The translations under genes were made by a program, and so were the position numbers. The notes below the pieces were generated by a model. That model ran no database searches. It was not told the DNA's origin and saw only the letters and a list, made by a program, of their open reading frames with translations. Shown piece by piece: positions 29,289-38,380 of a DNA stretch of 64,000 nucleotides. Origin of the DNA: an uncultured Gemella sp. (GTDB taxonomy: Bacteria > Bacillota > Bacilli > Staphylococcales > Gemellaceae); contig NZ_CAAFUZ010000064.1 of assembly GCF_900766305.1 (NCBI RefSeq), positions 52,028-116,027 of the forward strand. Direction: 5' to 3'. How positions within the stretch are numbered: position 1 is the first letter of the stretch; every line of letters starts with the position of its first letter.

Positions 29289-30113
29289 ATGAAAAGATTT
29301 ATTAAAATAGCTAAAAGTTCAAAAATTTATATTTTTTCACTTATTTTTATAGCGATATTAGTGTTTGTATCATTAATAGCACCTTTACTTCCTATTGATC
29401 CAGCGGCTACTGATGTAGCAAATCTATCTCAATCACCGAGTCTACAGCACTTATTCGGGACTGATGAGGTAGGACGTGATTACTTTATTCGTGTAATCTA
29501 TGGAGGGCGTATTTCTCTTATAGTAGGATTACTAGCGATGGTAACTGCCGTAACAATTGGAACGATAGTAGGACTTATCGCAGGTTATGTTGGTGGAGTT
29601 GTTGATACTTTACTTATGCGTTTAGTTGATGTATTATCATCTATTCCATGGTTAGTATTAGTAATTGTACTTAGTGTATTTTTAAAACCAGGAATTGGTT
29701 CAATAATTATAGTAATAGGATGTTTTTCTTGGATGCGTCTTGCGAGATTAGTTCGTGCAGAAACTTTATCAGCAAAAGAATACGACTACGTAGTATACAG
29801 TAGATTTAGCGGTGTAAAAACTATCTCTATCCTAAAGAAACATATTATTCCAGCTATAATACCAACTTTAGTAGTAGCAGCAAGTGCTTCAATAGCAAAT
29901 GCAATAATGACAGAAGCGGCGCTTAGTTTCTTAGGACTTGGTATTCAACAACCTATGACTTCTTGGGGAACACTTCTGCAAAATGCACAACAAAGCTTAC
30001 AACGTGCACCTCATATGGCAATTATCCCTGGATTATTTGTAATGTTAACAATTTATTCATTTAATAATATTGGTAACTTACTTACAAAATATATTCAAAA
30101 GGAGGGAGAATAA
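29289..30113 (+). CDS. oligopeptide ABC transporter permease (OppC/DppC type)
   Basis: 274 residues, six membrane segments. HLFGTDEVGRDYFIRVIYGG is the N-terminal signature of this family. It starts two codons after the preceding gene. Confidence 0.9.
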   Translation: MKRFIKIAKSSKIYIFSLIFIAILVFVSLIAPLLPIDPAATDVANLSQSPSLQHLFGTDEVGRDYFIRVIYGGRISLIVGLLAMVTAVTIGTIVGLIAGYVGGVVDTLLMRLVDVLSSIPWLVLVIVLSVFLKPGIGSIIIVIGCFSWMRLARLVRAETLSAKEYDYVVYSRFSGVKTISILKKHIIPAIIPTLVVAASASIANAIMTEAALSFLGLGIQQPMTSWGTLLQNAQQSLQRAPHMAIIPGLFVMLTIYSFNNIGNLLTKYIQKEGE

Positions 30114-30114
30114 T

Positions 30115-30981
30115 ATGACAAACATAGTAGAATTAAAAAATTTAACGGTTAATTATAAACCTAATAAAGAAGTAGACAAAGAACTAATACACGGCATTGA
30201 TATTAATTTTAGAAAAGGTCATATCACTGGTGTTGTTGGTGAATCAGGAAGTGGGAAAAGTATCCTGATGCGAAGCATAATGTCTATTCTTCCTAACAAT
30301 ATTTTTGATAAAAATGATAAGTTTTTCTTTGATGGAAAGGAAGTTAAGAGTGGGGAGAAATTACCAATCTCTATGATCTTCCAAAATCCTATGACTTCAC
30401 TAGATCCAGTTAGAACTATTGGTTTTCACTTAATAGAAGTAATAGAAAGATTTCAAAATAAATCTAAAGAAGATGCGAAAAAACTAGCTATAGAGCAACT
30501 TGAAAAAGTAGGTATTCTTAATGCGCCTCTAAGAATGGAACAATATCCACATGAATTATCTGGTGGTATGCGTCAAAGAATATTAATAGCTATGGCATTA
30601 CTTGCTAATCCTAAGTTATTGGTAGCGGATGAGCCTACAACTGCTCTAGACGTTACGGTTCAAGCACAGATTTTATCTCTTATTAAGAAATTACAAAAAG
30701 AAACAGAACTTAGTGTAGCGCTAGTCAGCCACGATTTCGGTGTAATAGCTGGAATGTGTGACTATGTGTATATTATGTATAGAGGTAGAGTTGTGGAAAA
30801 AGGAAATGTTGAAGAAATTTTCAGCAATGCACAACACCCATATACAAAACAACTTCTTGCAGCGGCAAGATTAGAAAACACTAATAAAGAACTTCTGACT
30901 GTTGATTATAAGGAAGATGGCAAACACTATACTTGGCAAAAACTTAGCGATACTCATGAGTATCTGAAAGAGGTGGAGTAA
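30115..30981 (+). CDS. oligopeptide ABC transporter ATPase (OppD/DppD type)
   Basis: 288 residues. Walker A GESGSGKS, signature LSGGMRQR, Walker B LLVADEPTTALD. C-terminal NAQHPYTKQLLAAAR is the oligopeptide-subfamily motif. ATG 30115 is chosen because AAAGGAGGGAG is just upstream; an earlier in-frame ATG lies inside the preceding gene. Confidence 0.9.
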   Translation: MTNIVELKNLTVNYKPNKEVDKELIHGIDINFRKGHITGVVGESGSGKSILMRSIMSILPNNIFDKNDKFFFDGKEVKSGEKLPISMIFQNPMTSLDPVRTIGFHLIEVIERFQNKSKEDAKKLAIEQLEKVGILNAPLRMEQYPHELSGGMRQRILIAMALLANPKLLVADEPTTALDVTVQAQILSLIKKLQKETELSVALVSHDFGVIAGMCDYVYIMYRGRVVEKGNVEEIFSNAQHPYTKQLLAAARLENTNKELLTVDYKEDGKHYTWQKLSDTHEYLKEVE

Positions 30982-31874
30982 TGAGTAAAGAGTATTTAAA
31001 ACTTAAAAATGTACGAAAAGTATATAAGTCTAAAGGAATGGGTAAAGAAGTCAAAGAAACTATAGCTGTTAATGACATTAGTTTAGATATTTATAAAGCA
31101 GAGACTTTAGCTGTAGTAGGTGAATCTGGAAGTGGAAAGACTACCCTAGGTAAAGGGATTTTAAATATTGATCCATTCACATCAGGGGAAGTTTTTGTAG
31201 AAGGTAATGAAAAATCTTTAACAAAAATGTCGAAAAAAGAACTTGCAGAAGTTTATAGCAAAATGCAAATTATATTCCAAGACCCATATTCATCATTAAA
31301 TCCACGAATGAGTGCTTTAGATATAGTTATGGAAGCTTTACACAAAGAAGACAAAGAAACTGCGAAGAAAAAGGCGTTAGAAATTTTAGAGTTTGTTGGA
31401 ATTTCTAATGAAGACGCGCTAAAATTATCAAATGCTTTTAGTGGAGGGCAACGACAACGTATTGGTATTGCTCGAGCAGTTGTAACAAAACCAGACTTCA
31501 TTCTATGTGATGAACCAACTTCTGCCTTAGATGCTTCAACACAAGCGCAGGTAATTAATTTATTAAAAGATTTACAAGAAAAATTCTCTCTAACATACTT
31601 ATTTATTTCACATAACTTAGGTGTAGTAGAGTATATCGCAGATAGAATAGCTGTAATGTATAGAGGTAATCTAGTAGAATTAGGAACAACAGAACAGATT
31701 ATGAAAAATCCACAGCACGTTTATACGAAACGTCTTCTAAACTCTATGCCGATTATTGATCCAGTAAGAGCTAGAAAGATGTTCGAAGAATTCGAAGTTA
31801 GTGCAGAGGAAATAGTAATAACTGGCACAGAAAAATTCGAAGAAGTTGAAGAAGGACACTTTGTGTTAAAATAA
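30981..31874 (+). CDS. oligopeptide ABC transporter ATPase (OppF/DppF type)
   Basis: 297 residues. Walker A GESGSGKTT, FSGGQRQR signature, Walker B FILCDEPTSALD. The ATG overlaps the preceding TAA by one base. Completes a canonical binding protein-B-C-D-F importer. Confidence 0.9.
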   Translation: MSKEYLKLKNVRKVYKSKGMGKEVKETIAVNDISLDIYKAETLAVVGESGSGKTTLGKGILNIDPFTSGEVFVEGNEKSLTKMSKKELAEVYSKMQIIFQDPYSSLNPRMSALDIVMEALHKEDKETAKKKALEILEFVGISNEDALKLSNAFSGGQRQRIGIARAVVTKPDFILCDEPTSALDASTQAQVINLLKDLQEKFSLTYLFISHNLGVVEYIADRIAVMYRGNLVELGTTEQIMKNPQHVYTKRLLNSMPIIDPVRARKMFEEFEVSAEEIVITGTEKFEEVEEGHFVLK

Positions 31875-31881
31875 TAATTTG

Positions 31882-31931
31882 AATGCCAATCTCAAAGATT
31901 AGAAAATCTAGCTTTTGGGGTTGGTATTTTT
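31882..31931 (+). terminator. terminator of the peptide-transporter operon
   Basis: AATGCCAATCTCAAAG pairs with CTTTTGGGGTTGGTATT (G.U pairs included), followed by TTTTT. Confidence 0.8.
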
Positions 31932-31954
31932 ACAAAAATATTTAAAAACAGATT

Positions 31955-31983
31955 TTGACAGCAAGCAAAGTTTGGAGTAAAAT
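31955..31983 (+). promoter_or_regulatory. promoter of ybaK
   Basis: TTGACA at 31955-31960, 17-base spacer, TAAAAT at 31978-31983. A 17 bp palindrome, AGTTATAATTTATAACT, lies just after it. Confidence 0.75.
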
Positions 31984-32033
31984 ATTAGTTATAATTTATA
32001 ACTAATGAAGAAGTTAAATAATGAGGTACAAAT

Positions 32034-32525
32034 ATGAGTAAGAAAAAAGAATTAAAAACAAATGCTATGCGATTTTTAGATGAAAATGGTGTAGAGTACA
32101 ATCACTTTGAATTTGATGCAGAAAGTGATGCTGCGAAAACTGGTGTAGGAGTAGCCGATATTATCGGACGTGACCATAACCAAGTATTTAAAACAATTAT
32201 GACTACGGATGGTAAAGGTAACTATGTAGTTGGAGTACTTATGAGTGAAGATAGCATAAACTTCAAGAAACTTGCCAAAGCAGCAGGAGTGAAAAGTTTA
32301 TCAATGTTACCACTTAAAGACCTGACAAAAATTACAGGATATGTAAAAGGTGGATGTTCACCATTCGCGATGAAAAAACTATTCCCAACTTTTGTAGATG
32401 AAAAATGTCGTGAAGTTGAAACGATTATTGTATCTGCAGGTAAAGTAGGTCATCAAGTAGAAGTAAAACCAGAAGTACTAGAGCAACTTATCGGTGCTCA
32501 AGTAGTAGACTTTAAAGCTGAATAA
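32034..32525 (+). CDS. ybaK: Cys-tRNA(Pro)/Cys-tRNA(Cys) deacylase YbaK
   Basis: 163 residues. The trans-editing family that hydrolyses Cys mischarged onto tRNA-Pro. HNQVFKTIMT and GYVKGGCSPFAMKK are conserved, including the catalytic-site Lys and the GG/SP segment. Monocistronic between its own promoter and terminator. Confidence 0.88.
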   Translation: MSKKKELKTNAMRFLDENGVEYNHFEFDAESDAAKTGVGVADIIGRDHNQVFKTIMTTDGKGNYVVGVLMSEDSINFKKLAKAAGVKSLSMLPLKDLTKITGYVKGGCSPFAMKKLFPTFVDEKCREVETIIVSAGKVGHQVEVKPEVLEQLIGAQVVDFKAE

Positions 32526-32534
32526 TATAAGAAG

Positions 32535-32600
32535 AACGACTTTAGATAATAATTTGCTCTCGAAAAATTAGAGCAGATTCATATTTAAAGTCGTTTTTTA
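32535..32600 (+). terminator. terminator of ybaK
   Basis: AACGACTTTA pairs with TAAAGTCGTT around an inner GCTCT/AGAGC hairpin, followed by TTTTT. Confidence 0.8.
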
Positions 32601-32620
32601 TAAAAATCATTCCGAAAAGG

Positions 32621-32648
32621 TTTACAACGTCAGAATAAGTGCTATAAT
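32621..32648 (+). promoter_or_regulatory. promoter of the small secreted protein gene
   Basis: TTTACA at 32621-32626, 16-base spacer, TATAAT at 32643-32648. Confidence 0.65.
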
Positions 32649-32683
32649 ATTAGTAAAATAAGTAGATAGGGAGGTCAATACTT

Positions 32684-33058
32684 ATGAAAAAAAGTATTAA
32701 AATAGGAGCAATGAGTTTATTATTAGTGCTACTTCCAGGAAGCTTAGGAATTGGTACAGTTTATTCTTCATCAGGTGGAAATACTAATGTGAATGAAGAA
32801 AATACAACATATCAAGATAATAATGTTGTAACGGATAAAAGTACAATTGTGAATAATTCTGAGAATACTGCAGAAAAGATTTCTAAAAGTATTCCTTATG
32901 ACTATCCCGTAGGTTCAGCATACCCAACAAGTGTAAATTATAGTCAATTTTATGATGGGAATGGTTGGGCTTCGGGTACATTATACTTCAGTGATATATA
33001 TCCAATAGGGAATGGTAAAGTACGTGTTTGGTATCATGGAGAATTAAGCTTAAAATAA
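32684..33058 (+). CDS. small secreted protein of unknown function
   Basis: 124 residues. A signal peptide (MKKSIKIGAMSLLLVLLPGS) with probable cleavage after residue 28-30, then an Asn/Thr/Ser-rich linker to about residue 68 and a short aromatic C-terminal domain rich in Tyr, Trp and Gly. No Cys or sortase motif. I do not recognise it; the size suggests a small extracellular or cell-wall-bound domain. Own promoter and terminator. Confidence 0.65.
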   Translation: MKKSIKIGAMSLLLVLLPGSLGIGTVYSSSGGNTNVNEENTTYQDNNVVTDKSTIVNNSENTAEKISKSIPYDYPVGSAYPTSVNYSQFYDGNGWASGTLYFSDIYPIGNGKVRVWYHGELSLK

Positions 33059-33082
33059 TATAATAAACTTATTTATGAGAGA

Positions 33083-33122
33083 TGTCTTAGAGTGTTTAAA
33101 TGCTCTAAGATATTTTCTTTTT
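33083..33122 (+). terminator. terminator after the secreted protein gene
   Basis: GTCTTAGAG pairs with CTCTAAGAT, then TTTTCTTTTT. Confidence 0.75.
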
Positions 33123-33280
33123 CTAGATATCTCCTTAAATAATTATAAATTATTGTTGAAAAAAGACAATAATCCTCTCTAAATATTATTGAAAACGTAT
33201 AAAGTAACAATAATTACGTTAATTGAAAATGTATTGTAACATAATTGAAATACTTTAGATATTCTAATGAAACGTTGTTT

Positions 33281-33289
33281 TGATATAAT
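33281..33289 (+). promoter_or_regulatory. extended -10 promoter of tatD
   Basis: TGATATAAT, 23 bases before the tatD start, with no clear -35. Confidence 0.5.
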
Positions 33290-33311
33290 CTTAAGAGTAA
33301 GGAGGCGTGGT

Positions 33312-34100
33312 ATGTTATTTGATACACATGCGCATCTAAATGATGATGCTTATTTAGAAGACTTAGAAGAAACTATTGCTCGTGCGAAAGAAGCGGGAGT
33401 AAAATTAATAAATATAGTTGGTTTCGATGATAAAAGTATAGAAAAAGCACTGGAAATCACAGCTAAATATGACTTTTTATATTTAACAGTAGGTTGGCAC
33501 CCAGTAGAGGCAATTGACTTTACAGAAGAAAAATATGAAATGATAAAAAATATTGCTTTAACTAATGATAAAGTAGTAGCCATCGGAGAGATTGGTCTAG
33601 ATTATCACTGGGATAAAAGTCCAAAGGATGTTCAAAAAGAAGTATTTAGAAGACAAATTCAACTAGCAAAAGAAGTAAACAAACCAATAGTAATTCACAC
33701 ACGTGATGCTATGGCAGATACAATACAAATACTTCAAGAAGAAAAAGCTAGTGAAATTGGTGGAATAATGCACAGCTTTTCTGGTTCTGTAGAAAGCATG
33801 AATATAATGCTAAAAGAGAACTTCTATATTTCACTAGGTGGACCAGTAACATTTAAAAATGCAAAAACACCTAAAGAAGTAGCAAAAGCTTGTCCATTAG
33901 ATAAATTGTTAATTGAAACGGATTGTCCGTACTTAACACCAACACCATATAGAGGAAAAAGAAATGAACCTGCATATGTGCATTATGTAGCACAAGAAAT
34001 TGCAGATCTTAAAGAAATGTCGTATGAACAACTAACAAAACAAACATTCAATAATGCATGTACGTTGTTCGGATTAGAAGATAAAAAGGAGATTGATTAA
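33312..34100 (+). CDS. tatD: TatD-family metal-dependent hydrolase (DNase)
   Basis: 262 residues, TIM-barrel. Metal ligands are seen in DTHAHLND (residues 4-11), GEIGLDYH, VIHTRDA and ETDCPYLTP. AAGGAGG at 33299 selects ATG 33312. In Bacilli this gene (yabD) neighbours a DUF348/G5 protein gene, and the same order is kept here. Confidence 0.9.
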   Translation: MLFDTHAHLNDDAYLEDLEETIARAKEAGVKLINIVGFDDKSIEKALEITAKYDFLYLTVGWHPVEAIDFTEEKYEMIKNIALTNDKVVAIGEIGLDYHWDKSPKDVQKEVFRRQIQLAKEVNKPIVIHTRDAMADTIQILQEEKASEIGGIMHSFSGSVESMNIMLKENFYISLGGPVTFKNAKTPKEVAKACPLDKLLIETDCPYLTPTPYRGKRNEPAYVHYVAQEIADLKEMSYEQLTKQTFNNACTLFGLEDKKEID

Positions 34101-34103
34101 TAC

Positions 34104-35120
34104 ATGAAATTAGGTAGAATTATAGCCGCAGCGGCAACATCGGGATTATTATTATCAGGAGCTTTCGTAGTAGCGGAAGAATACACAGGGCACAATGTTT
34201 TTGCCGTAAACCTAGATAATAGTAACAAAATTGAGCTAAAAACTAAAAAAGGAACAGTAAGAGAAGTTCTTATCGCCAATGATATTCCTTTTGGTGCAGA
34301 TGATAGAGTAGAACCAGGATTAGATACAAAAGTAAATGGTGGGGAAACTATCAGCATTTATAAAGCTCATGAAGTAACAATCGTTGATGGAGATACAACT
34401 ACGGTAAGAAAAACTACTTACAAAAAAGTTGAAGATATCTTAAAAGAATTAAACATTACTCTTGGTGAAAAAGATGAAGTTACACCAGGATTAAACAGTG
34501 AAGTAGCTACAGTTGATACAATTAAAATTGCTAGAACTGGAAAAACTACTGAAACTAAAAAAGAAGTAATCAAATTCGAAACAAAAGAAGAAAAAGATGA
34601 TTCTAAATATGTAGATGAAAAAGTTACAAAAGTTGAAGGTAAAAACGGTGAGAAAGAAGTTACTTACAACGTTGTAAGAGAAAAAGGTAAAGAAGTATCT
34701 AGAGAAGTTGCTTCTGAGAAAGTAATTACTGAAGCTACAGCTAAAGTTGTAGTAGTAGGAACTAAACAACGTCCAGCAGCTCAACAACAAGAAGTAGCAG
34801 CACAACAATCTTACGCAGCACCAGCTCAATCATATTCAGCACCAGGTGGATCTGTTGTATTATCAAATGGTAACACTGCAGGTGCAGATGGAGCAGCAGC
34901 AGCTCAAGAAATGGCTCGTCGTACTGGAGTACCAGCATCAACTTGGGAACACATCATCGCTCGTGAATCAAATGGTCAAGTAGGAGCTAGAAATGCTTCT
35001 GGAGCTAGTGGATTATTCCAAACAATGCCTGGATGGGGATCTACAGCAACAGTTCAAGACCAAATCGATGCAGCAACTCGTGCATATCAAGCACAAGGTT
35101 TATCAGCTTGGGGAATGTAA
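34104..35120 (+). CDS. DUF348/G5 cell-wall protein with Apf-like transglycosylase C-terminus
   Basis: 338 residues. A signal-anchor (residues 1-30) precedes two DUF348 ubiquitin-like modules (about 36-85 and 90-135), a G5 domain (about 150-225), a Gln/Ala-rich linker (226-275) and a C-terminal lysozyme-like domain. The latter has [12 protein letters not shown] with the likely catalytic Glu, then [13 protein letters not shown]. It corresponds to YabE of Bacillus, but with an Apf/SceD-like catalytic end in place of the 3D domain. Probably cleaves peptidoglycan during growth. The ribosome binding site lies inside the end of tatD. Confidence 0.82.
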   Translation: MKLGRIIAAAATSGLLLSGAFVVAEEYTGHNVFAVNLDNSNKIELKTKKGTVREVLIANDIPFGADDRVEPGLDTKVNGGETISIYKAHEVTIVDGDTTTVRKTTYKKVEDILKELNITLGEKDEVTPGLNSEVATVDTIKIARTGKTTETKKEVIKFETKEEKDDSKYVDEKVTKVEGKNGEKEVTYNVVREKGKEVSREVASEKVITEATAKVVVVGTKQRPAAQQQEVAAQQSYAAPAQSYSAPGGSVVLSNGNTAGADGAAAAQEMARRTGVPASTWEHIIARESNGQVGARNASGASGLFQTMPGWGSTATVQDQIDAATRAYQAQGLSAWGM

Positions 35121-35130
35121 TAAATAAGTA

Positions 35131-35166
35131 AAAGAAGACGATTAATCGTCTTCTTTATTTTTTTGT
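35131..35166. terminator. bidirectional terminator (perfect 26 bp palindrome)
   Basis: AAAGAAGACGAT and its exact reverse complement form a perfect palindrome at 35131-35156, followed on the + strand by ATTTTTTT. The last codons of the minus-strand small gene lie within it. Confidence 0.85.
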
Positions 35167-35267
35167 TTTTTCTTCTTTTTTGTAAGATAATAACCCAGAG
35201 ATCCACCTATAGTGCCACATATAGCGCCACATACCATACAAATTATTACTATTGTTGGAATATACAT
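35142..35267 (-). CDS. small 41-residue membrane protein
   Basis: Reading the minus strand from the ATG at 35267 gives MYIPTIVIICMVCGAICGT, a Gly-rich end of a single membrane helix, then YYLTKKKKKQKNKEDD and a TAA at 35142. AAAGGGGG lies eight bases before the start. One transmembrane segment and a lysine-rich tail resemble small membrane proteins and type I toxins alike; no family recognised. Confidence 0.55.
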   Translation of the reverse strand: MYIPTIVIICMVCGAICGTIGGSLGYYLTKKKKKQKNKEDD

Positions 35268-35295
35268 CTCTATGCCCCCTTTTTTTATTTCTATT

Positions 35296-35342
35296 GACTT
35301 AACAAAATTGATTTTTTGAAATCATGATTTTGAGTTGCTCCC
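35296..35342 (+). repeat. partial dispersed element (3' hairpin only)
   Basis: GACTTAACAAAAT, then GAAATCATGATTTTGAGT and GCTCCC closely match the last ~47 bases of the copy at 37219. It lies upstream of the small minus-strand gene. Confidence 0.6.
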
Positions 35343-35462
35343 TAACATACCTGCTATTACTTTTCACTTTCAACTTATCATAAATTAGGGGGCAAAACAA
35401 GTCTTATAATAACTAAGAATATATGATATAATAAAATTGATAACGTGTTCAAATAAAAAAAC

Positions 35463-35543
35463 AAAATCTAAGTTATAGTCGGATAGTCTCACCTTAAAAG
35501 TATGTGTTTTAAGTCTATCCAAAGTTACAACTTAGATTTTTTT
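35463..35543. terminator. large nested palindrome: terminator of the Bcr-type efflux gene or small RNA
   Basis: AAAATCTAAGTT pairs with AACTTAGATTTT. Inside, GGATAG pairs with CTATCC and TTAAAA with TTTTAA. T-tracts flank both sides. It directly follows the end of the minus-strand efflux gene. An extended -10 (TGATATAAT at 35424-35432) about 30 bases to the left could instead start a short plus-strand RNA ending here. Confidence 0.65.
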
Positions 35544-35546
35544 ATT

Positions 35547-36710
35547 TTATATTCTCTTTTCAATTAGTTTGAATGTTATAAATGATATAGCTGAGCAAAC
35601 TACGATTGCTATTGCACTAGAGTGGAAGATGTTTCCAATTCCTACTAATGGAGAAACGACTCCACCTAAGAAGAATGGTACAAATCCAAAGAAAGCCGAG
35701 GCACTTCCAGCACGCTCACGCTCTAAACTCATAGCAATAGCAGAACCAGCAGGTAAAATGAATCCTAATCCTAGTAAAAGAAGGAAGAATCCTACTTCAA
35801 TAAATAGGAAAGGTAATGTAAGTGTTAGTGCCACTGCAAGGTAGATACTAACTAGTAACATAAGTGATAAACCTAGTTTGATGCTAACTTTCTCTTTGAA
35901 ATTACCAGCACTCTTGCTTCCTAAAACTATAGCAAAACCGTTTAGACCAAAGCATAAGCTGTACATTAATGGAGTTAAGTTATAGTGAGTTTGTAAGATG
36001 AATGGCGATGCTGCAATATAGGCGAACATAGCAGCTAAGGCAAATCCTTGAATAATAACAAGAGCAAAGAATAGCCTATTTTTTGCAACATGTACAATAG
36101 AATAGTATGTCTTAGTTATTGGAAGGTCTAAGCGTTTTTCAACGGCTAATGATTCATTAAATTTAAAGCTTACAGCTAATAAAATTACACCGATTAGAGC
36201 AAGTGTAACGAATATTCCTCTCCAGTCTGTAAGTTGTAGTAATAAACTACCTACGATAGGAGAAAGAATAGGTGCTAAGCCGTTAACAGCCATTAGTAAG
36301 GCAAAGAATGCAGCTAATTCACGTCCATTATATAAATCTGTAGAAATAGCACGAGAAATAACTACAGCTCCTGCAGAAGACACACCTTGGATAAATCGTA
36401 AGACTATCATTGCATATACATTAGGAAAAATGATAATAGCAATAGTACTTAGTAAGTAAATTATTAAGCTGATTATTAATGGGTTTTTTCGACCATATTT
36501 ATCACTAATAGGTCCGATAAGTAATTGTCCTAATGCAAGTCCGACCATACTACCTGTTAGCGTAAGTTGAATAGTAGAAGTACTAGCATTAAAAAATTCA
36601 CTCATATAAGGTAATGCAGGTAAATATAAATCTGTAACAAAAGGCCCGAAAGCCGATAAAGTTCCTAAGAATAGTACTAGAAACAATTTAGAATTTCTTT
36701 TTAATGTCAT
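35547..36710 (-). CDS. Bcr/CflA-family multidrug efflux MFS transporter
   Basis: 387 residues, about 12 membrane segments. FVTDLYLPALPYM in the first helix and LLIGPISDKYGRKNPLI in the first cytoplasmic loop are the Bcr/CflA signatures. Proton-driven export of drugs or small metabolites. AAAGGAGT precedes the ATG on the minus strand. Confidence 0.88.
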   Translation of the reverse strand: MTLKRNSKLFLVLFLGTLSAFGPFVTDLYLPALPYMSEFFNASTSTIQLTLTGSMVGLALGQLLIGPISDKYGRKNPLIISLIIYLLSTIAIIIFPNVYAMIVLRFIQGVSSAGAVVISRAISTDLYNGRELAAFFALLMAVNGLAPILSPIVGSLLLQLTDWRGIFVTLALIGVILLAVSFKFNESLAVEKRLDLPITKTYYSIVHVAKNRLFFALVIIQGFALAAMFAYIAASPFILQTHYNLTPLMYSLCFGLNGFAIVLGSKSAGNFKEKVSIKLGLSLMLLVSIYLAVALTLTLPFLFIEVGFFLLLLGLGFILPAGSAIAMSLERERAGSASAFFGFVPFFLGGVVSPLVGIGNIFHSSAIAIVVCSAISFITFKLIEKRI

Positions 36711-36902
36711 GTTGACTCCTTTCGATTATTTAAGCAATATTAACAGATTATAGCATAAAAAAATTTTTTTCGTAAGTTTTTTTTCTAGTTTTTTGGAAAA
36801 AAGTTCATGTGTAATTTTCAGTTTTCATTTTTATAAGTATAAAGTTGTATTCCACAAAATTTTTAAAAAAAGATGAGATCTGAGACATTTACAGAAAATA
36901 AC

Positions 36903-36947
36903 AAAAGTACTTAAATAATCTCAAGTGATCAATTTAAGTACTTTTAT
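36903..36947. terminator. bidirectional terminator
   Basis: AAAAGTACTTAAAT (36903-36916) pairs perfectly with ATTTAAGTACTTTT (36932-36945), with A/T tracts on both sides. It overlaps the stop of the minus-strand gene. Confidence 0.75.
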
Positions 36948-37204
36948 TTTATATCGAAATCGACTGAGTCGATATTTGCGATTAATTTATTTTTTATAAA
37001 CCAAATTAATGATAATACATAAACTGTATATGTAAAAAATAAAAAGCTAGAGAAAAGAGTGATCTTAGAGTTTTTTAATAGTAAAAAATTTATTAAGATA
37101 ATTACTACATAAGCAATAAAAGCAACTACTAATCTTCGAGTATTTTTTTTAATCCAGTTATTGTATTTTGTTTGTAATTCGGCTCTTTTTATTTCTATAT
37201 CCAT
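36944..37204 (-). CDS. small membrane protein of unknown function
   Basis: 86 residues from the ATG at 37204, set by GGAGG. A charged N-terminal helix (MDIEIKRAELQTKYNNWIKK) precedes two membrane segments (VVAFIAYVVIILINFLL and SSFLFFTYTVYVLSLIWFI). No family recognised. A dispersed-element copy begins about 15 bases upstream, so its promoter would lie in or beyond that element. Confidence 0.6.
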   Translation of the reverse strand: MDIEIKRAELQTKYNNWIKKNTRRLVVAFIAYVVIILINFLLLKNSKITLFSSFLFFTYTVYVLSLIWFIKNKLIANIDSVDFDIK

Positions 37205-37218
37205 AAAAAATCCTCCGA

Positions 37219-37394
37219 AGGGGGCAGATCTAAAAGATCTGGATTTTAACAAAGTGTATATGAGAACTCATAGACGCAGTGGTTTATTGATATCTAAATA
37301 CGCTTTAGAAAAGCTTTTTATATATCTAATAAACTGTGCGGGGGTGACTCGACAAAATCTTGTTTCTTCGAAATCACGATTTTGAGTCACTCCC
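37219..37394 (+). repeat. dispersed hairpin element, copy 2
   Basis: Begins with a CAGATC/GATCTG hairpin, then the shared CATAGACGCAGTGGTTTATT and GATATCTAAA dyad, and ends GGGGGTGACTC...GAGTCACTCCC around AAAATC/GATTTT. It lies between divergently transcribed genes. Confidence 0.85.
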
Positions 37395-37479
37395 ATTATA
37401 ACAAAATAACAGTAAAGGTGCAATAAAATATATATACTGTAAAAAGGTGAATAATATTTGTATATATTGCTTAATTGTG

Positions 37480-37509
37480 TTGCTTGAGTGCGAATAAATA
37501 TGGTATAAT
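37480..37509 (+). promoter_or_regulatory. promoter of the ytpQ-ytpR genes
   Basis: TTGCTT at 37480-37485, 18-base spacer, TATAAT at 37504-37509. Confidence 0.6.
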
Positions 37510-37544
37510 TAAGTTGCCATATTATACACAAAATAGGAGGCAGT

Positions 37545-38345
37545 ATGTCTTATTCAAGAGATTATATATTTGAAAAAATAATAGAAAAACTACCTACTTT
37601 AAAAATTCATGAGAGGCGAGAAAAAGAAAACAGTGTTTTTATTTTAGAATATGAAAATCGCCGTGCAAAGATTGATATAGATAGTTTTGTAAGGAAGCTA
37701 GGAGATAAGAAAACTAGTGACAGTGATAAAAAGATAGAAGAATTTGTTTACTACATAGTAGGAAACTTCAACGCACAAAAAAAACTTTCTATAGATAATA
37801 TAAATGAGGACGAATTATTGGAAAATATTTTCCCAGTGGTTCGAGCTAGTAGTTTTAACAAAGATAACGAGAAAAATCTTGTTAGCTTTGATCATACAAA
37901 TGAAACTAGAATATATTTAGCTTATGATTTTAAAGATGGTTATAAATTATTAGACGGTAATTTTTTAAGTAGATTTTCTAAAACTGAAGAAGAGTTTTTA
38001 GGATTCGCTAAAGATAATTTAGAAAAACTACCATTTAAGTATAATGTGGATGAAGTTGCAGGGAATAAATTCTATTTCCTTAATGCAAAAGATGGCTATG
38101 ATGGGGCAAGAATAATCGATAAAAATGTCTTGAATTACTTTTATGACAAAATAGGTGATTCATTCTATGTAGGTTTACCTCATCAAGATACATTGATAAT
38201 TGCAGATGTACAGAATAAACAAGGACTAGAAGTTTTACAAAAAATGATGGTGCATTTTTTCACAGAAGGCCTAGTACCGATAACAACAATAACGTTTAAA
38301 TACGATGGAAAAGAACTAGAGAGTTATTTTATTTTTGTAGAATAA
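37545..38345 (+). CDS. ytpQ: DUF1444 family protein (YtpQ)
   Basis: 266 residues of a conserved Bacilli family with no established biochemical role. The N-terminus ([13 protein letters not shown]) and the central acidic segment ending FPVVRASSF are typical. The order ytpQ-ytpR is as in Bacillus subtilis. AGGAGGC precedes the ATG. Confidence 0.8.
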   Translation: MSYSRDYIFEKIIEKLPTLKIHERREKENSVFILEYENRRAKIDIDSFVRKLGDKKTSDSDKKIEEFVYYIVGNFNAQKKLSIDNINEDELLENIFPVVRASSFNKDNEKNLVSFDHTNETRIYLAYDFKDGYKLLDGNFLSRFSKTEEEFLGFAKDNLEKLPFKYNVDEVAGNKFYFLNAKDGYDGARIIDKNVLNYFYDKIGDSFYVGLPHQDTLIIADVQNKQGLEVLQKMMVHFFTEGLVPITTITFKYDGKELESYFIFVE

Positions 38346-38380
38346 CTGTAAAATTAAAATTTATTATAGGAGAGAGATTC

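Noticed and set aside
34491..34829. Phe/Ser-rich open frame antisense to the G5 gene
   Set aside because: A shadow of the Lys/Glu-rich coding strand; no ribosome binding site.
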